Source: Bacteroidetes bacterium QS_3_64_15
Lineage (GTDB): Bacteria > Bacteroidota > Rhodothermia > Rhodothermales > Salinibacteraceae
Direction of reading: 5' to 3'
Length of the DNA stretch: 34,700 nt
Assembly (NCBI GenBank): GCA_003022565.1
Contig: PXTN01000128.1
Span: 1 to 34,700, forward strand
Shown here: positions 27,594-34,700 of the stretch, in pieces
Numbering within the stretch: the first letter of the stretch is position 1
How the letters are laid out: each line of letters begins with the position of its first letter
Translations under genes and position numbers: made by a program
Notes under the pieces: generated by a model
Databases searched by the model: none
Told to the model about the DNA's origin: nothing
What the model saw: only the letters and a program-made list of their open reading frames with translations

Positions 27594-28763
27594 TCAAATC
27601 CTTCCACGTGCGTCCACGGGTAGCGTTTCTCGCACCGCAGTCCCGTCGACGAGGTACATCTCGTCCTGGGTGTGAACGGTCACGCAGGCGTGGTTGGGCA
27701 TGATGCGGAGTCGATCGCCCACCGTCAGGTCCGTATCGCCGGACACCGACAGCCACCCGTGCTCCTCGGACAGGTGGTCGACGCGGAAGCCCGGATGGGG
27801 CCGCATCGCCGCAGCGTCGGCCAGCACGATTCCGTACCCGTTGGTGCCGTAGCCGGTGTCCGTCGTGAACACCTTCTTCCCCGCGTCCACGAACGCGCGG
27901 GTGGTACCGTCGGGCTTCGCCTGGGTGCTGATGACCGTGGTGAGCACGGTGAGCGCGCAATCGGCAAGCGAGGCCGCGCCCAGGGCCACCTGCATCGCGT
28001 CGTGCATCACGTAGTTGCCGGGGCGAATCTCCGTGACGCGAAACCCGTTGCGTGCCGTGTTCTCGAAGGCGGCCATCGACGGCGTGGAGCCGACGCTGAT
28101 CTCGAACCGGTCCGGGGTCACGCCCAGCACGTCGGCCTTGGCCAGGACAGACGCCACGGACAGCATCCGGTCGCGCTCATGCCGGGCCACGCGGCGGAGG
28201 GCTTCTTCTTCGGTCTCTCCGTCGGACGGTCCGTCGTACGCCTGCCCGGCGTGCGTGAGGAGACCCGCGAGCTGGAGGCCGGGCAGCGATGTGATCCGCT
28301 GGGCCAGTGGGACCGCAGCCTCTTTGTCCGACCAGTGCACGCCGCAGCGCCCGTGGCCCACGTCCACCTCCATCAGCACGTCCACCGGCGTCCGGGCCTC
28401 CGCGTAGACTGCCGACGCCTGCTCGGCGCCCGCCACGGTGTCGACCGTAAAGGAAATCGTTGCGTTGTCCCGTAGGATCTGCAGTCGCTCGTGCTTGTCG
28501 CGGCCCGTCACCGGATAGGCCACGCGGATGTCTTCATATCCGGCGTCGACGAACGTCTCGGCCTCCGCCACGGTGGCCACGGTGAGCCCCTCCGCGCCAC
28601 GCTGTTGCTGCCGGCGGGCAATGGCCACGGACTTGTGCGTCTTGACGTGGGGGCGGAGGGCCACGTCGTTCGTGTCGGCTTGTTTCTGCATGGCCGCAAG
28701 GTTGGCCTGCAGGCGCGACTGTTCGACGAGGAGAGACGGCGTAGACAGGTCGTCGAGAGTCAT
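27594..28763 (-). CDS. D-threonine aldolase / D-serine dehydratase-like PLP enzyme
   Basis: A 389-residue fold type III PLP enzyme of the DSD1/D-threonine aldolase family, acting on beta-hydroxy D-amino acids. I start at ATG 28761-28763 (MTLDDLSTPSLLVEQSRLQA); a 146-residue upstream frame is shadow. The PLP lysine is in LRPHVKTHKS (probably Lys41). VDVLMEVDVGHGRCGV, GLLTHAGQAYDG and ISVGSTPSM are family segments. The C-terminal MPNHACVTVH carries the His-x-Cys pair (His358, Cys360) that binds a divalent metal in characterised members. Whether it is an aldolase, a dehydratase or an hydroxyaspartate enzyme is not visible. It is divergent from the thioredoxin-like gene. Confidence 0.88.
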   Translation of the reverse strand: MTLDDLSTPSLLVEQSRLQANLAAMQKQADTNDVALRPHVKTHKSVAIARRQQQRGAEGLTVATVAEAETFVDAGYEDIRVAYPVTGRDKHERLQILRDNATISFTVDTVAGAEQASAVYAEARTPVDVLMEVDVGHGRCGVHWSDKEAAVPLAQRITSLPGLQLAGLLTHAGQAYDGPSDGETEEEALRRVARHERDRMLSVASVLAKADVLGVTPDRFEISVGSTPSMAAFENTARNGFRVTEIRPGNYVMHDAMQVALGAASLADCALTVLTTVISTQAKPDGTTRAFVDAGKKVFTTDTGYGTNGYGIVLADAAAMRPHPGFRVDHLSEEHGWLSVSGDTDLTVGDRLRIMPNHACVTVHTQDEMYLVDGTAVRETLPVDARGRI

Positions 28764-28910
28764 GAAGCCAGGATGTGGACGGTGGAGAGGAAGCGGATTC
28801 GCGGGAAACGACGATTGACAGGTGGGTTCCGGATCCATCGAGGCAGGAACCTTTCGGGTGCCGGGCGCATCCGACAGGTCGACGCACACCACCCCATCCT
28901 CCCCGCCCGC

Positions 28911-29420
28911 ATGCCCTCGTTTCGGTCCGTCCGACGCTTCCTTCTCCTGGCGGCACTTGTCTTCGCCATCGGAGCAGGAAGAGCCCACGCCCAGATGGAG
29001 ATGCCGCCCCGCTCGCTCGGGGAGGTGATCGAGCAGGCCGAGGCGGAGGGCACGCCTATTCTGCTCGACATCTATGCGCCGTGGTGTCCGTACTGCCAGA
29101 AAATGCGGGAGACGGTCTACGCCGACTCGACAGTGCGTGCGACCCTGAATCGTCAGTTCACCTACGCCCGCCTCAACCGCGACACCACGGCGGGGGTCCA
29201 CCAGTTTGACGGCCGCACGCTCTCGTCAAAGCAACTGGGCTTGGCCCTCGGGGCGCGGGGTGTGCCTACCACCGTCTTCCTGAAGGCCGACGGCACGCCC
29301 ATCGCGAAACAACCCGGCTTTATCAAGCGAGACCTCTTCCTAGAGTTGATCCGATATGTCGGCTCCGGGGCGTACGAGGAGCAGAGCTTTGAGGCGTTTC
29401 GGGGGCAGGCGTCCGAGTGA
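28911..29420 (+). CDS. Periplasmic thioredoxin-fold protein
   Basis: A 169-residue exported thioredoxin-like protein. I start at ATG 28911 (MPSFRSVRRFLLLAALVFAI); a signal peptide ends GRAHA with cleavage before Gln28. The redox motif is WCPYC (Cys59, Cys62) in LLDIYAPWCPYCQKMRETVY, followed by a thioredoxin fold and the cis-proline motif GVPTT. It resembles the SoxW/thioredoxin-fold group that reduces or isomerises disulfides in the periplasm. WCPYC is less common than WCGPC. The gene is divergent from the PLP enzyme, 147 bp apart, and convergent with the cyclophilin fusion gene. Confidence 0.92.
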   Translation: MPSFRSVRRFLLLAALVFAIGAGRAHAQMEMPPRSLGEVIEQAEAEGTPILLDIYAPWCPYCQKMRETVYADSTVRATLNRQFTYARLNRDTTAGVHQFDGRTLSSKQLGLALGARGVPTTVFLKADGTPIAKQPGFIKRDLFLELIRYVGSGAYEEQSFEAFRGQASE

Positions 29421-29432
29421 TTGCGGTGCGCC

Positions 29433-29465
29433 GGACCGCGGTCTGCGGACGGCCGTCAGCGGTCC
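29433..29465. terminator. Possible hairpin between convergent genes
   Basis: GGACCGC (29433-29439) pairs with GCGGTCC (29459-29465), with a further palindrome ACGGCCGT inside the loop. It lies between the ends of the thioredoxin-like (29420) and cyclophilin-fusion (29491) genes. No T-tract is present, so support is weak. Confidence 0.3.
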
Positions 29466-29490
29466 AGGGCGAAAGCGAACCCCGACGCCG

Positions 29491-31563
29491 TTACTGTTTG
29501 CCCGTCGCCTCCACCCGCGCCGACTCGATCCGATCGAAGGCGCGAAGCCGGTCCACCACATCCATCCCGTCCGTCACCCGCCCGAAGGCCGTGTAGTCGC
29601 CGTCCAGGTGCGGCTGCATGCTGTGGGGGATGAAGAACTGACTGCCCTCCGTGTCCGTGCCGGCGCTGGCCATCCCAATGGTGCCGCGTCGATGGCCGAT
29701 GCGGGTAGCCTCGGTACGGAGGAAGAAGCCCGGACCGCCGAAGCCATCCCGCCGCGCAAAGTCGCCCCCCTGCACCACGAAGTTGGGCACTACGCGATGG
29801 AGGGGCACCCCGTTGTATCGCCCATTCCGCGCAAACCACGTGATGGCTTGCACCGTCTGCGGCGCCTGCTCGGCGTCGAGTTTGATCGTGACTGTGCCCC
29901 GGTTCGTCTCCAGCACGAGGCGGGGGTGCGGACCCAACTTCTGGAGATAATCCCAGTCGAGCGATGGCGTCTCCGGCAGCGGTGTCGCCGCGGCCGTCAC
30001 CGTCGTGTCGGTCGCTTCGGAGAGCCCCTGCGCGGCGGTCTGTCGGACAGTGGGGTGCGGGTGGTCCAGCGCGTCGCGGAGCACCGGCTCAGCCGTGGGA
30101 CCGCCGAGGGTGCCGAGCGCCTCCAGCACGGCCGTCATGCCCTCCAGGTCCTCGGGCGTGGCGAGCGTGCGGTAGGCGGCGGCGAGGGTGTCCGCCGCAC
30201 CCATCGGGGCGAACGCCGAGTCGGCGAGGGCGGGGGCGCCGTGGTACAGCAGGGCTGGGTCGCCGCGGCGCACGGCGGTGGATAGGCGGCGGAAGGCGGC
30301 CTCGGCCCCATTCGGTCGAGTCCGTTCCCAGCGTGCGACGACGGCCTGGACCCCGGACGCGGCCACGCGCCGGTCGTCACTGCGGAGAGCGGCCTCCAGC
30401 AGCGTATCGGCGCGGGCGGCATCGATCGGGGCGAGGGCGAGCAGGGCCGCGGCGTAGGCGACGGGCGCCCGGTCGGTTCGCCAGCGGGCGACGGTCCGCA
30501 GGACGCGACCGGACGTTCCGTTCCGCGCGAGACCGCGCAGGAGCGGGGCCGTCACGCGCCACTGGTCGGGATGGGCGTCGAGCCACGCTCCGATGGCGGA
30601 ACTTCGGGCTGAGGACCAGTCCAGCCCCGCCAGCGCCTCGGCGGCGGTACGGGCCACGAGGGGATGATCGTCGTCGAGCGCACTGACCAAGGCGGCGCGG
30701 GACGTGCCGGCGGCGGAAAGATCGGCGAGCGCGCGGGCCGCCTCCACCCGCGTGCGCCAGTCGGGGGCCGCCCGGCGACTGCTTCCTCCCCGCGGTCGGG
30801 GCGCGGTTCGCAACCAGTCCGCCACGCGCGAACCGTCGGTCGAGTCGCCCGCCGTGCCCAGCGCCCGGAGCAGGTGCATGGCGGCGGGATCGTCGGACGC
30901 CAGGTCGTCGAGCACAGCGCGGATCGTGTCGGCGCGGCCCGCCGCCAAGGTGTCCACCCGCCCCAGCGCATAGGCCGCGTTGCGGCGCGTCCACGGATCC
31001 TCGGCCCGCAGGTGCTCCGTGAGCCAGTCCGTCGCCGCAGAATCAGTGATGCCGCGCATGCCGTAGCGGGCCAGAGCCAGCGCGAGCGCCGGATTGCGGT
31101 CCGCCGGGGGGCGGAGGCGAAGGAGGTCTTTCAGCGAGGCGGCGTCGCCCGTTTTGCCGAGGGCCTCAATGAGGCGACGCTGCACCCGGGCGTCACGTTC
31201 GAATCTGAGTGTTCGGAGCAGCGGTGCCTCAGGCACGCTCGACGGCGGCATCTGGCCAAGGGCGAGCGCAGCGTCGATCCGGACGAGGGGCACGCTGTCT
31301 TTGAGGCGGGACCGGAGCGCCGGCACCGCGGTCGTGTCCTGCACAGACGCAAGCGCAAAGGCGGCCCGGGCTCGCACGTCGGCGTCGGTAGCCTCAAGCA
31401 TCGCTCGCAGGCTGTCACCGTCCCGATCGACCTGCGCCTCCACGACCGCCTGCAGGGCCGGCCGCGTCAACAAATCGTCGGACGGGCGCTCCGGCGCGGG
31501 CTGAGCAGAGGCGCCCCCGATGCTCCACAGAACGACGACGAAAAGCGCGAGTCGGACGCTCAT
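29491..31563 (-). CDS. HEAT-repeat protein fused to cyclophilin peptidyl-prolyl isomerase
   Basis: A 690-residue exported protein. I start at ATG 31561-31563 (MSVRLALFVVVLWSIGGASA); the signal peptide ends before Gln21. Residues about 35-530 are HEAT-like repeats with spaced Ala/Arg-rich helices such as DADVRARAAFALASVQDTTA, DPWTRRNAAYALGRVDTLAA and HPTVRQTAAQGLSEATDTTV. The cyclophilin domain (about 546-690) has LVLETNRGTVTIKLD, LHRVVPNFVVQGGDF, GTIGMASAG, GSQFFI and TAFGRV. The usual Phe-His-Arg is Leu-His-Arg here. Other catalytic segments are kept. It would act as a folding catalyst with an adaptor arm for partner binding, in the periplasm. This fusion occurs in Bacteroidota. It is divergent from miaB. 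Confidence 0.92.
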   Translation of the reverse strand: MSVRLALFVVVLWSIGGASAQPAPERPSDDLLTRPALQAVVEAQVDRDGDSLRAMLEATDADVRARAAFALASVQDTTAVPALRSRLKDSVPLVRIDAALALGQMPPSSVPEAPLLRTLRFERDARVQRRLIEALGKTGDAASLKDLLRLRPPADRNPALALALARYGMRGITDSAATDWLTEHLRAEDPWTRRNAAYALGRVDTLAAGRADTIRAVLDDLASDDPAAMHLLRALGTAGDSTDGSRVADWLRTAPRPRGGSSRRAAPDWRTRVEAARALADLSAAGTSRAALVSALDDDHPLVARTAAEALAGLDWSSARSSAIGAWLDAHPDQWRVTAPLLRGLARNGTSGRVLRTVARWRTDRAPVAYAAALLALAPIDAARADTLLEAALRSDDRRVAASGVQAVVARWERTRPNGAEAAFRRLSTAVRRGDPALLYHGAPALADSAFAPMGAADTLAAAYRTLATPEDLEGMTAVLEALGTLGGPTAEPVLRDALDHPHPTVRQTAAQGLSEATDTTVTAAATPLPETPSLDWDYLQKLGPHPRLVLETNRGTVTIKLDAEQAPQTVQAITWFARNGRYNGVPLHRVVPNFVVQGGDFARRDGFGGPGFFLRTEATRIGHRRGTIGMASAGTDTEGSQFFIPHSMQPHLDGDYTAFGRVTDGMDVVDRLRAFDRIESARVEATGKQ

Positions 31564-31914
31564 GGGGTGCAGGGGCGTGAAACGGGGGAGCAATGGCCAG
31601 GAGTATCGAGCGGCGGCAGCCACGTCACCTCTCCATTACCGCTCGACGTTCCCAACTGTTGCCGAGGCTGCTCTCCCGCGTCTCCTCGACACCCTCTCCG
31701 AAAGCGTCCGGCATAGAGGATACTCCATGCGGCCCCTCGACGGTGTCCCAACAATGGATGCCGAATCCCATCCGCCCTCCCGCACATCCGTGCGCGCCCA
31801 CGCCCTCTCCCCCTTTTGCCCACTCCCCCGTCCTCCGGGAACGTTCGTCCGGATCCTGAATGCAAATCGGTCCTGTCATACCGAACGCCCTTCTGCCAAG
31901 CCCTGCCCCTTGTC
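31564..31914. other. Divergent intergenic region upstream of miaB
   Basis: The region between the outward-reading cyclophilin fusion and miaB genes. Frames are open but low in quality. No clear promoter, RNA gene or repeat is seen. The family start of MiaB is 33 codons inside the longest open frame. Confidence 0.45.
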
Positions 31915-33423
31915 ATGGAGCCGATTGAAGACCTCGACGTCCTCTCCGAGGAGCGTGTGCGCCAGCGCGAGGCCGACGACGCCGATGAGGACCTCGACCG
32001 CGTAAAGCACGGCTACGACGCCACGGCCGGCGACAAGCAGGTCTACATCGAGACCTACGGCTGCCAGATGAACGTCAACGACTCCGGCATCGTGGCCTCG
32101 GTGTTGAAGGAGAGCGGCTACGGCCTCACCCGGGACGAGGCCGAGGCCGACGTGGTGCTCCTCAATACGTGCGCCATCCGCGAGAACGCCGAGCAGAAGA
32201 TCCGCACGCGCCTCGGCATGCTGCGGGCCGAGAAGGAACGGCGCGACGGCGAGCTCATGCTGGGCGTCCTCGGCTGCATGGCCGAGCGCCTCCGCGAGAA
32301 GCTGCTGGAGCAGGAGGACCTGGTGGACGTGGTGGTGGGTCCCGATGCCTACCGTGACCTGCCGCAGCTTCTGTACGAGGCGGACGCCACCGGACAGGCC
32401 GCCGTCAACGTGGAGCTCTCGAAGCAGGAGACGTACGCGGACATCGATCCGGTGCGCTACGACTCGAACGGCGTCAGCGCCTACGTTTCCATCATGCGCG
32501 GCTGCGACAACATGTGCACCTTCTGCGTGGTGCCCTTCACGCGGGGCCGGGAGGAGAGCCGCCTGGTCACCACCATCCTCTCCGAGGTGTCGCAGCTGGT
32601 GGAGGAGGGCTACAGGGAAGTCACGCTTCTCGGCCAGAACGTCAACTCCTATCACTACACCGACGAGAACGGGTCGTCGGTCTCCTTCGCCGAACTCGTG
32701 GATCGCGTCAGCCGCGTCTCGCCGGAGCTGCGCGTGCGCTACTCCACGAGTCACCCCAAGGACTGCACCGACGAGCTGCTGCAGGTGCACCGCGAGCGGC
32801 CCAACGTGTGCAATTACATCCACCTGCCGGTGCAGCACGGCAACACCGAGGTGCTCGACCGCATGCGCCGCACCTACACGCGAGAGGAGTACCTGGCCCT
32901 CACCGAGCGGGCGAAGGAGCTCTGCCCCGGCCTCTCCCTCTCCACCGACCTCATCGCCGGCTTCTGCGGTGAGACCGAGGCTCAGCACCGGGACACCCTC
33001 TCGCTGATGGAGGCGGTGCGCTACGACCACGCCTACATGTTCAAGTACAGTGAGCGGCCCCAGACCTACGCCGCGCGCAAGTACGAGGACGACGTGCCGG
33101 AGGACGTGAAGCAGCGCCGTCTCGAAGAGATCATTGAGCTCCAGAACCAGCACTCGAAGGAGAGCAACGAAGAAGAGATTGGGCGCGTGCACACCGTGCT
33201 CGTGGAGGGTCCCAGCAAGAAGAGCGACGAACAGCTCTTCGGCCGCACGGACACGAACAAGGGCGTCGTCTTCGACCGGGAGGACTACGAGCAGGGCGAC
33301 TACGTGCGGGTGCGCGTCGAGGACTGCACCTCCAGCACGCTCTTGGGCACGGCAATCGGGAGAACGACGCTCACGGAGGCGGCGCGGACCGACCCGATTA
33401 CGACCGAGGCAGTGGCGGCGTAA
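31915..33423 (+). CDS. miaB: MiaB, tRNA methylthiotransferase
   Basis: A 502-residue radical SAM enzyme that adds the 2-methylthio group to isopentenyladenosine at tRNA position 37. I start at ATG 31915 ([20 protein letters not shown]), giving a 42-residue acidic extension before [13 protein letters not shown]. The auxiliary cluster cysteines are Cys50, Cys86 ([10 protein letters not shown]) and Cys121 (LGCMAER). The radical SAM triad is Cys197-x3-Cys201-x2-Cys204 in [38 protein letters not shown] and [13 protein letters not shown] are family motifs, with a TRAM domain at about 430-495. Length fits Bacteroidota MiaB. With tsaE upstream, the window contains two A37 modification genes. Confidence 0.97.
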   Translation: MEPIEDLDVLSEERVRQREADDADEDLDRVKHGYDATAGDKQVYIETYGCQMNVNDSGIVASVLKESGYGLTRDEAEADVVLLNTCAIRENAEQKIRTRLGMLRAEKERRDGELMLGVLGCMAERLREKLLEQEDLVDVVVGPDAYRDLPQLLYEADATGQAAVNVELSKQETYADIDPVRYDSNGVSAYVSIMRGCDNMCTFCVVPFTRGREESRLVTTILSEVSQLVEEGYREVTLLGQNVNSYHYTDENGSSVSFAELVDRVSRVSPELRVRYSTSHPKDCTDELLQVHRERPNVCNYIHLPVQHGNTEVLDRMRRTYTREEYLALTERAKELCPGLSLSTDLIAGFCGETEAQHRDTLSLMEAVRYDHAYMFKYSERPQTYAARKYEDDVPEDVKQRRLEEIIELQNQHSKESNEEEIGRVHTVLVEGPSKKSDEQLFGRTDTNKGVVFDREDYEQGDYVRVRVEDCTSSTLLGTAIGRTTLTEAARTDPITTEAVAA

Positions 33424-33584
33424 TGGTTGCTACAAGAAACCGCCGATGCCGTGGACGTCCATCCCTACTTTGACCGGAGTCGAGATCGGCATCCGCATGT
33501 AACTGGGGAGATTGCAGAAGAACTCACCATCGAGGAACGGAACCGCCGGCTTCCTGAACGAGGTCCGCCTCTTCGGAGAGCGGA

Positions 33585-34691
33585 TCACCCATCTGATCCG
33601 CCCCGAGCGATCTCCTCCGTCGCCGACAGCCGCTCCGAACGGGGCGCCCGGGCCTGCACGAGCAGCGCCTCGATCCGGCCGCGGTGGTCAGAGGGATTTT
33701 GGCGTGCTTCCAGGATGGCCTCGTGATCGAGGGCGTTGACGCGATCGTTCATGGCGCGGAGGGCGTCCATCGAGATGCGGAGCGCCGTCGTTACCGGCAT
33801 CCGCTCGGGGTTGATGTCGAGGCCGAAGTGGCCCTGGTAGCCGTGCAGCTTCAGGAGGTAGAGAAGCGCCTCGGCCTGCTCGGGGCTGATGGCGCCGACG
33901 TTCTGGTCCTGGTCGTAGTTACCGAGCGGTTGGCTATTCCAGTGCGTATGGGCGAGGCGACCCTCCGAGAGTGGCCACGAAAAGGCGTAGGCCAGGTCCT
34001 CGTAGCCCATGTGGACGTGCCCCACCTCCGGGTTCATGCCCACGAGCGAATGGCCCTCCGCCAGCAGGTCCCGGTTTACGTCCGCCTCCAGCATCGACTC
34101 CACCTGCCGCCCCAGAAGTACGCCCTCCGGGGTCGTGGGGAAGAGGATGGTCCCGCGCGGCTCGTAGGGCTTCGGCTCAAAGGCGCGCATCTGCATGAAG
34201 TCCGCCCCGAACGACTTCTCAACCCCGTCGATGCCCGGCCACACGACACAGAAATCGGTGCCCAACTCCTTGTTGAGTTCCAGGCTGCGCTTTAGGCGCC
34301 CAATCGCTTTGTCGCGCACGGCGTCGTCCGGATTCGAGAGGGAGCCAAACTCGAAGTCCTCGTCGTAAAACAGAAGCGGGATCACTGTGACGATCCGGAT
34401 TCCGGTGTCGTCCGCAAAATCCTGCCAGAGATCCAGATTCTCCTCGTTGATCTCGTTCGGGTAGTGCGCCTCCAGGCCCACGAGGCCATCGTCCCTCAGC
34501 GGCGCGGCCATCTCCAATCGCTCCTCTATCGACCGGTCGGGCTTGTACTTGTCGTGGAAGCGGCTGTCGGACGGCGTGAAGTACCAGATGCCCGCCGTAA
34601 ACGTGAGGTCGAGGTCGAACGTGCGGAGGTGCTCCAGGCGTTCGTCGGGGACGTAGGGCTCGGCCTGGTCGCGGAGGTCGGGGAGGGGCAT
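33585..34691 (-). CDS. Xylose isomerase-type TIM-barrel protein
   Basis: A 368-residue TIM-barrel protein that starts at ATG 34689-34691, nine bases from the window edge, so an earlier start cannot be excluded. It keeps the signature of class I xylose isomerases: FEPKPYEPRG with Glu172 and Lys174 (equivalent to the EPKPNEPRGD motif), VGMNPEVGH with Glu222 and His225, and NYDQDQNVG with Asp260/Asp262. His76 in LEAHYPNEIN is a candidate for the catalytic base. The N-terminal strand TFTAGIWYFTPSDS differs from the FGLWTVGW of the classic enzymes, and the DQD region is reached after HTHWNSQPLG. It probably isomerises an aldose; the exact sugar is open. It is convergent with miaB. Confidence 0.85.
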   Translation of the reverse strand: MPLPDLRDQAEPYVPDERLEHLRTFDLDLTFTAGIWYFTPSDSRFHDKYKPDRSIEERLEMAAPLRDDGLVGLEAHYPNEINEENLDLWQDFADDTGIRIVTVIPLLFYDEDFEFGSLSNPDDAVRDKAIGRLKRSLELNKELGTDFCVVWPGIDGVEKSFGADFMQMRAFEPKPYEPRGTILFPTTPEGVLLGRQVESMLEADVNRDLLAEGHSLVGMNPEVGHVHMGYEDLAYAFSWPLSEGRLAHTHWNSQPLGNYDQDQNVGAISPEQAEALLYLLKLHGYQGHFGLDINPERMPVTTALRISMDALRAMNDRVNALDHEAILEARQNPSDHRGRIEALLVQARAPRSERLSATEEIARGGSDG

Positions 34692-34700
34692 GGCGCGGAT

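Noticed and set aside
31876-33192. Minus-strand frame of 438 codons
   Set aside because: Antisense shadow of miaB; His/Val/Leu-rich with no family motif.
33424-33584. Small gene between miaB and the isomerase (for example LNEVRLFGERITHLIRPE)
   Set aside because: The protein-like piece has no good start and overlaps the isomerase antisense; too short to support.

Overview
The window looks like a piece of chromosome from a Salinibacter-like extreme halophile (Rhodothermota, within the wider Bacteroidota group). The DNA is GC-rich and the proteins are rich in Asp and Glu, as expected for a salt-in lifestyle. The gene content is of Bacteroidota type: a TonB-dependent receptor with a carboxypeptidase-regulatory N-terminus, a BatA-type protein, and the type IX secretion regulator PorX next to tsaE. 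None of the 13 CDS starts I checked is preceded by a convincing Shine-Dalgarno sequence, which also fits that group. The species call is inference.

Positions 1-16.3 kb read almost entirely leftward (minus strand). From right to left: a SAM O-methyltransferase, a TonB-dependent receptor with a consensus-like promoter and about a 240-nt leader, a two-domain fasciclin lipoprotein with an EF-hand-like loop, a BatA/VWA membrane protein, a small membrane protein, hflX, a two-CBS-domain protein, an unrecognised helical protein, gyrB carrying a 575-residue intein, and the 5' part of a gene that runs off the left edge. These mix housekeeping functions (DNA topology, ribosome rescue) with envelope functions.

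Positions 16.6-25 kb mostly read rightward: porX, tsaE, folC, a metallophosphoesterase, an SDR oxidoreductase and a cold-shock protein with a clear terminator, with one leftward acyltransferase. Between the phosphoesterase and the acyltransferase lie gene relics: an N-terminal scrap of a flavoprotein resembling SdhA, a C-terminal scrap of a CBS-domain protein, and an orphan plus-strand reading frame. This stretch looks like an insertion/deletion hot spot.

Positions 25-34.7 kb hold a CCA-adding-type nucleotidyltransferase, a MNT/HEPN toxin-antitoxin pair whose HEPN half is frameshifted, a D-threonine aldolase-like PLP enzyme, a periplasmic thioredoxin-fold protein, a HEAT-repeat/cyclophilin fusion, miaB, and a xylose-isomerase-type TIM barrel. 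Several genes here act on tRNA: tsaE and miaB both modify adenosine 37, and the nucleotidyltransferase matures the 3' end.

The most interesting items are the GyrB intein (LAGLIDADG endonuclease plus an embedded HTH, with Lys at the penultimate position), the broken HEPN toxin beside an intact MNT antitoxin, a TGATGCGTGA repeat family confined to intergenic DNA, and the relic cluster. I saw no rRNA, tRNA, CRISPR array or complete insertion sequence.
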